From positions 1 through 6,267 of the forward strand of contig JASLKO010000208.1 of assembly GCA_030747475.1 (NCBI GenBank): DNA of 6,267 nt, read 5' to 3'. Positions 6,240-6,267 of the stretch are shown one piece after another. The number at the start of each line of letters is the position of its first letter. The stretch's first letter is position 1. Below the pieces are notes generated by a model. It had not been told where the DNA came from, ran no database searches, and worked only from the letters and a program-made list of their open reading frames with translations. The position numbers were made by a program, and so were the translations under genes. The DNA comes from Candidatus Thalassarchaeaceae archaeon (lineage in GTDB: Archaea > Thermoplasmatota > Poseidoniia > Poseidoniales > Thalassarchaeaceae).

Positions 6240-6267
6240 ATCGCTCCCTCAGTTACGGGCCGGGCCC
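6240..6267 (-). other. Upstream edge of rlmE: ribosome site and GC-rich end
   Basis: Read leftward, this holds GAGGGAG (Shine-Dalgarno of rlmE) preceded by TAA (6255-6253) and TGA (6251-6249), either of which could end a gene lying outside the window. The outer 12 bases are almost all G and C, unlike the rest of the window. Too short to name an upstream gene. Confidence 0.4.

Overview
The window looks like a piece of a euryarchaeal chromosome. RNA polymerase subunit L, archaeal-type elongation factor 1-beta, an archaeal zinc-ribbon translation-associated protein and an archaeal-type TruD all occur within 6.3 kb. Moderate base composition, acidic exported domains, and a mix of Shine-Dalgarno-led and apparently leaderless or weakly led starts suggest an uncultured marine lineage such as Marine Group II (Poseidoniales/Thermoplasmata). 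That placement is an inference from protein style, not a measured phylogeny. No bacterial mobile elements, tRNA, rRNA or CRISPR are visible.

Layout. On the minus strand at the left is a large RND/MMPL-superfamily exporter with 12 predicted membrane segments (about 22-2604, open to 2694). A divergent intergenic region (2605-2753) holds a minus-strand hairpin followed by T7 and a small inverted repeat. Rightward follow rpoL (2754-3014) and truD (3025-4422), spaced 10 bases apart with a Shine-Dalgarno sequence for truD overlapping the rpoL stop. Converging on truD with a 1-base gap is a leftward cluster. Read in its own direction it is rlmE/ftsJ (6239-5442), a single OB-fold nucleic-acid-binding protein (about 5360-4947), a 55-residue zinc-ribbon protein (4876-4709) and aEF-1beta (4696-4424). 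The last pair is tightly coupled: the aEF-1beta Shine-Dalgarno sequence overlaps the zinc-ribbon stop codon.

Functionally, six of the seven genes serve information processing: transcription (rpoL), tRNA pseudouridylation (truD), rRNA 2'-O-methylation (rlmE), nucleotide exchange on the elongation factor (aEF-1beta), a translation-linked zinc ribbon, and a nucleic-acid-binding OB fold. The exporter is the outlier and is read from its own side of the divergent region.

I see no clear novel system. The most interesting points are the terminator-like hairpin lying over the first ATG of the exporter frame, the loss of two half-knuckle cysteines in the zinc-ribbon protein, an alternative Shine-Dalgarno/GTG reading frame overlapping it, and the almost zero-gap convergent junction of truD and aEF-1beta.
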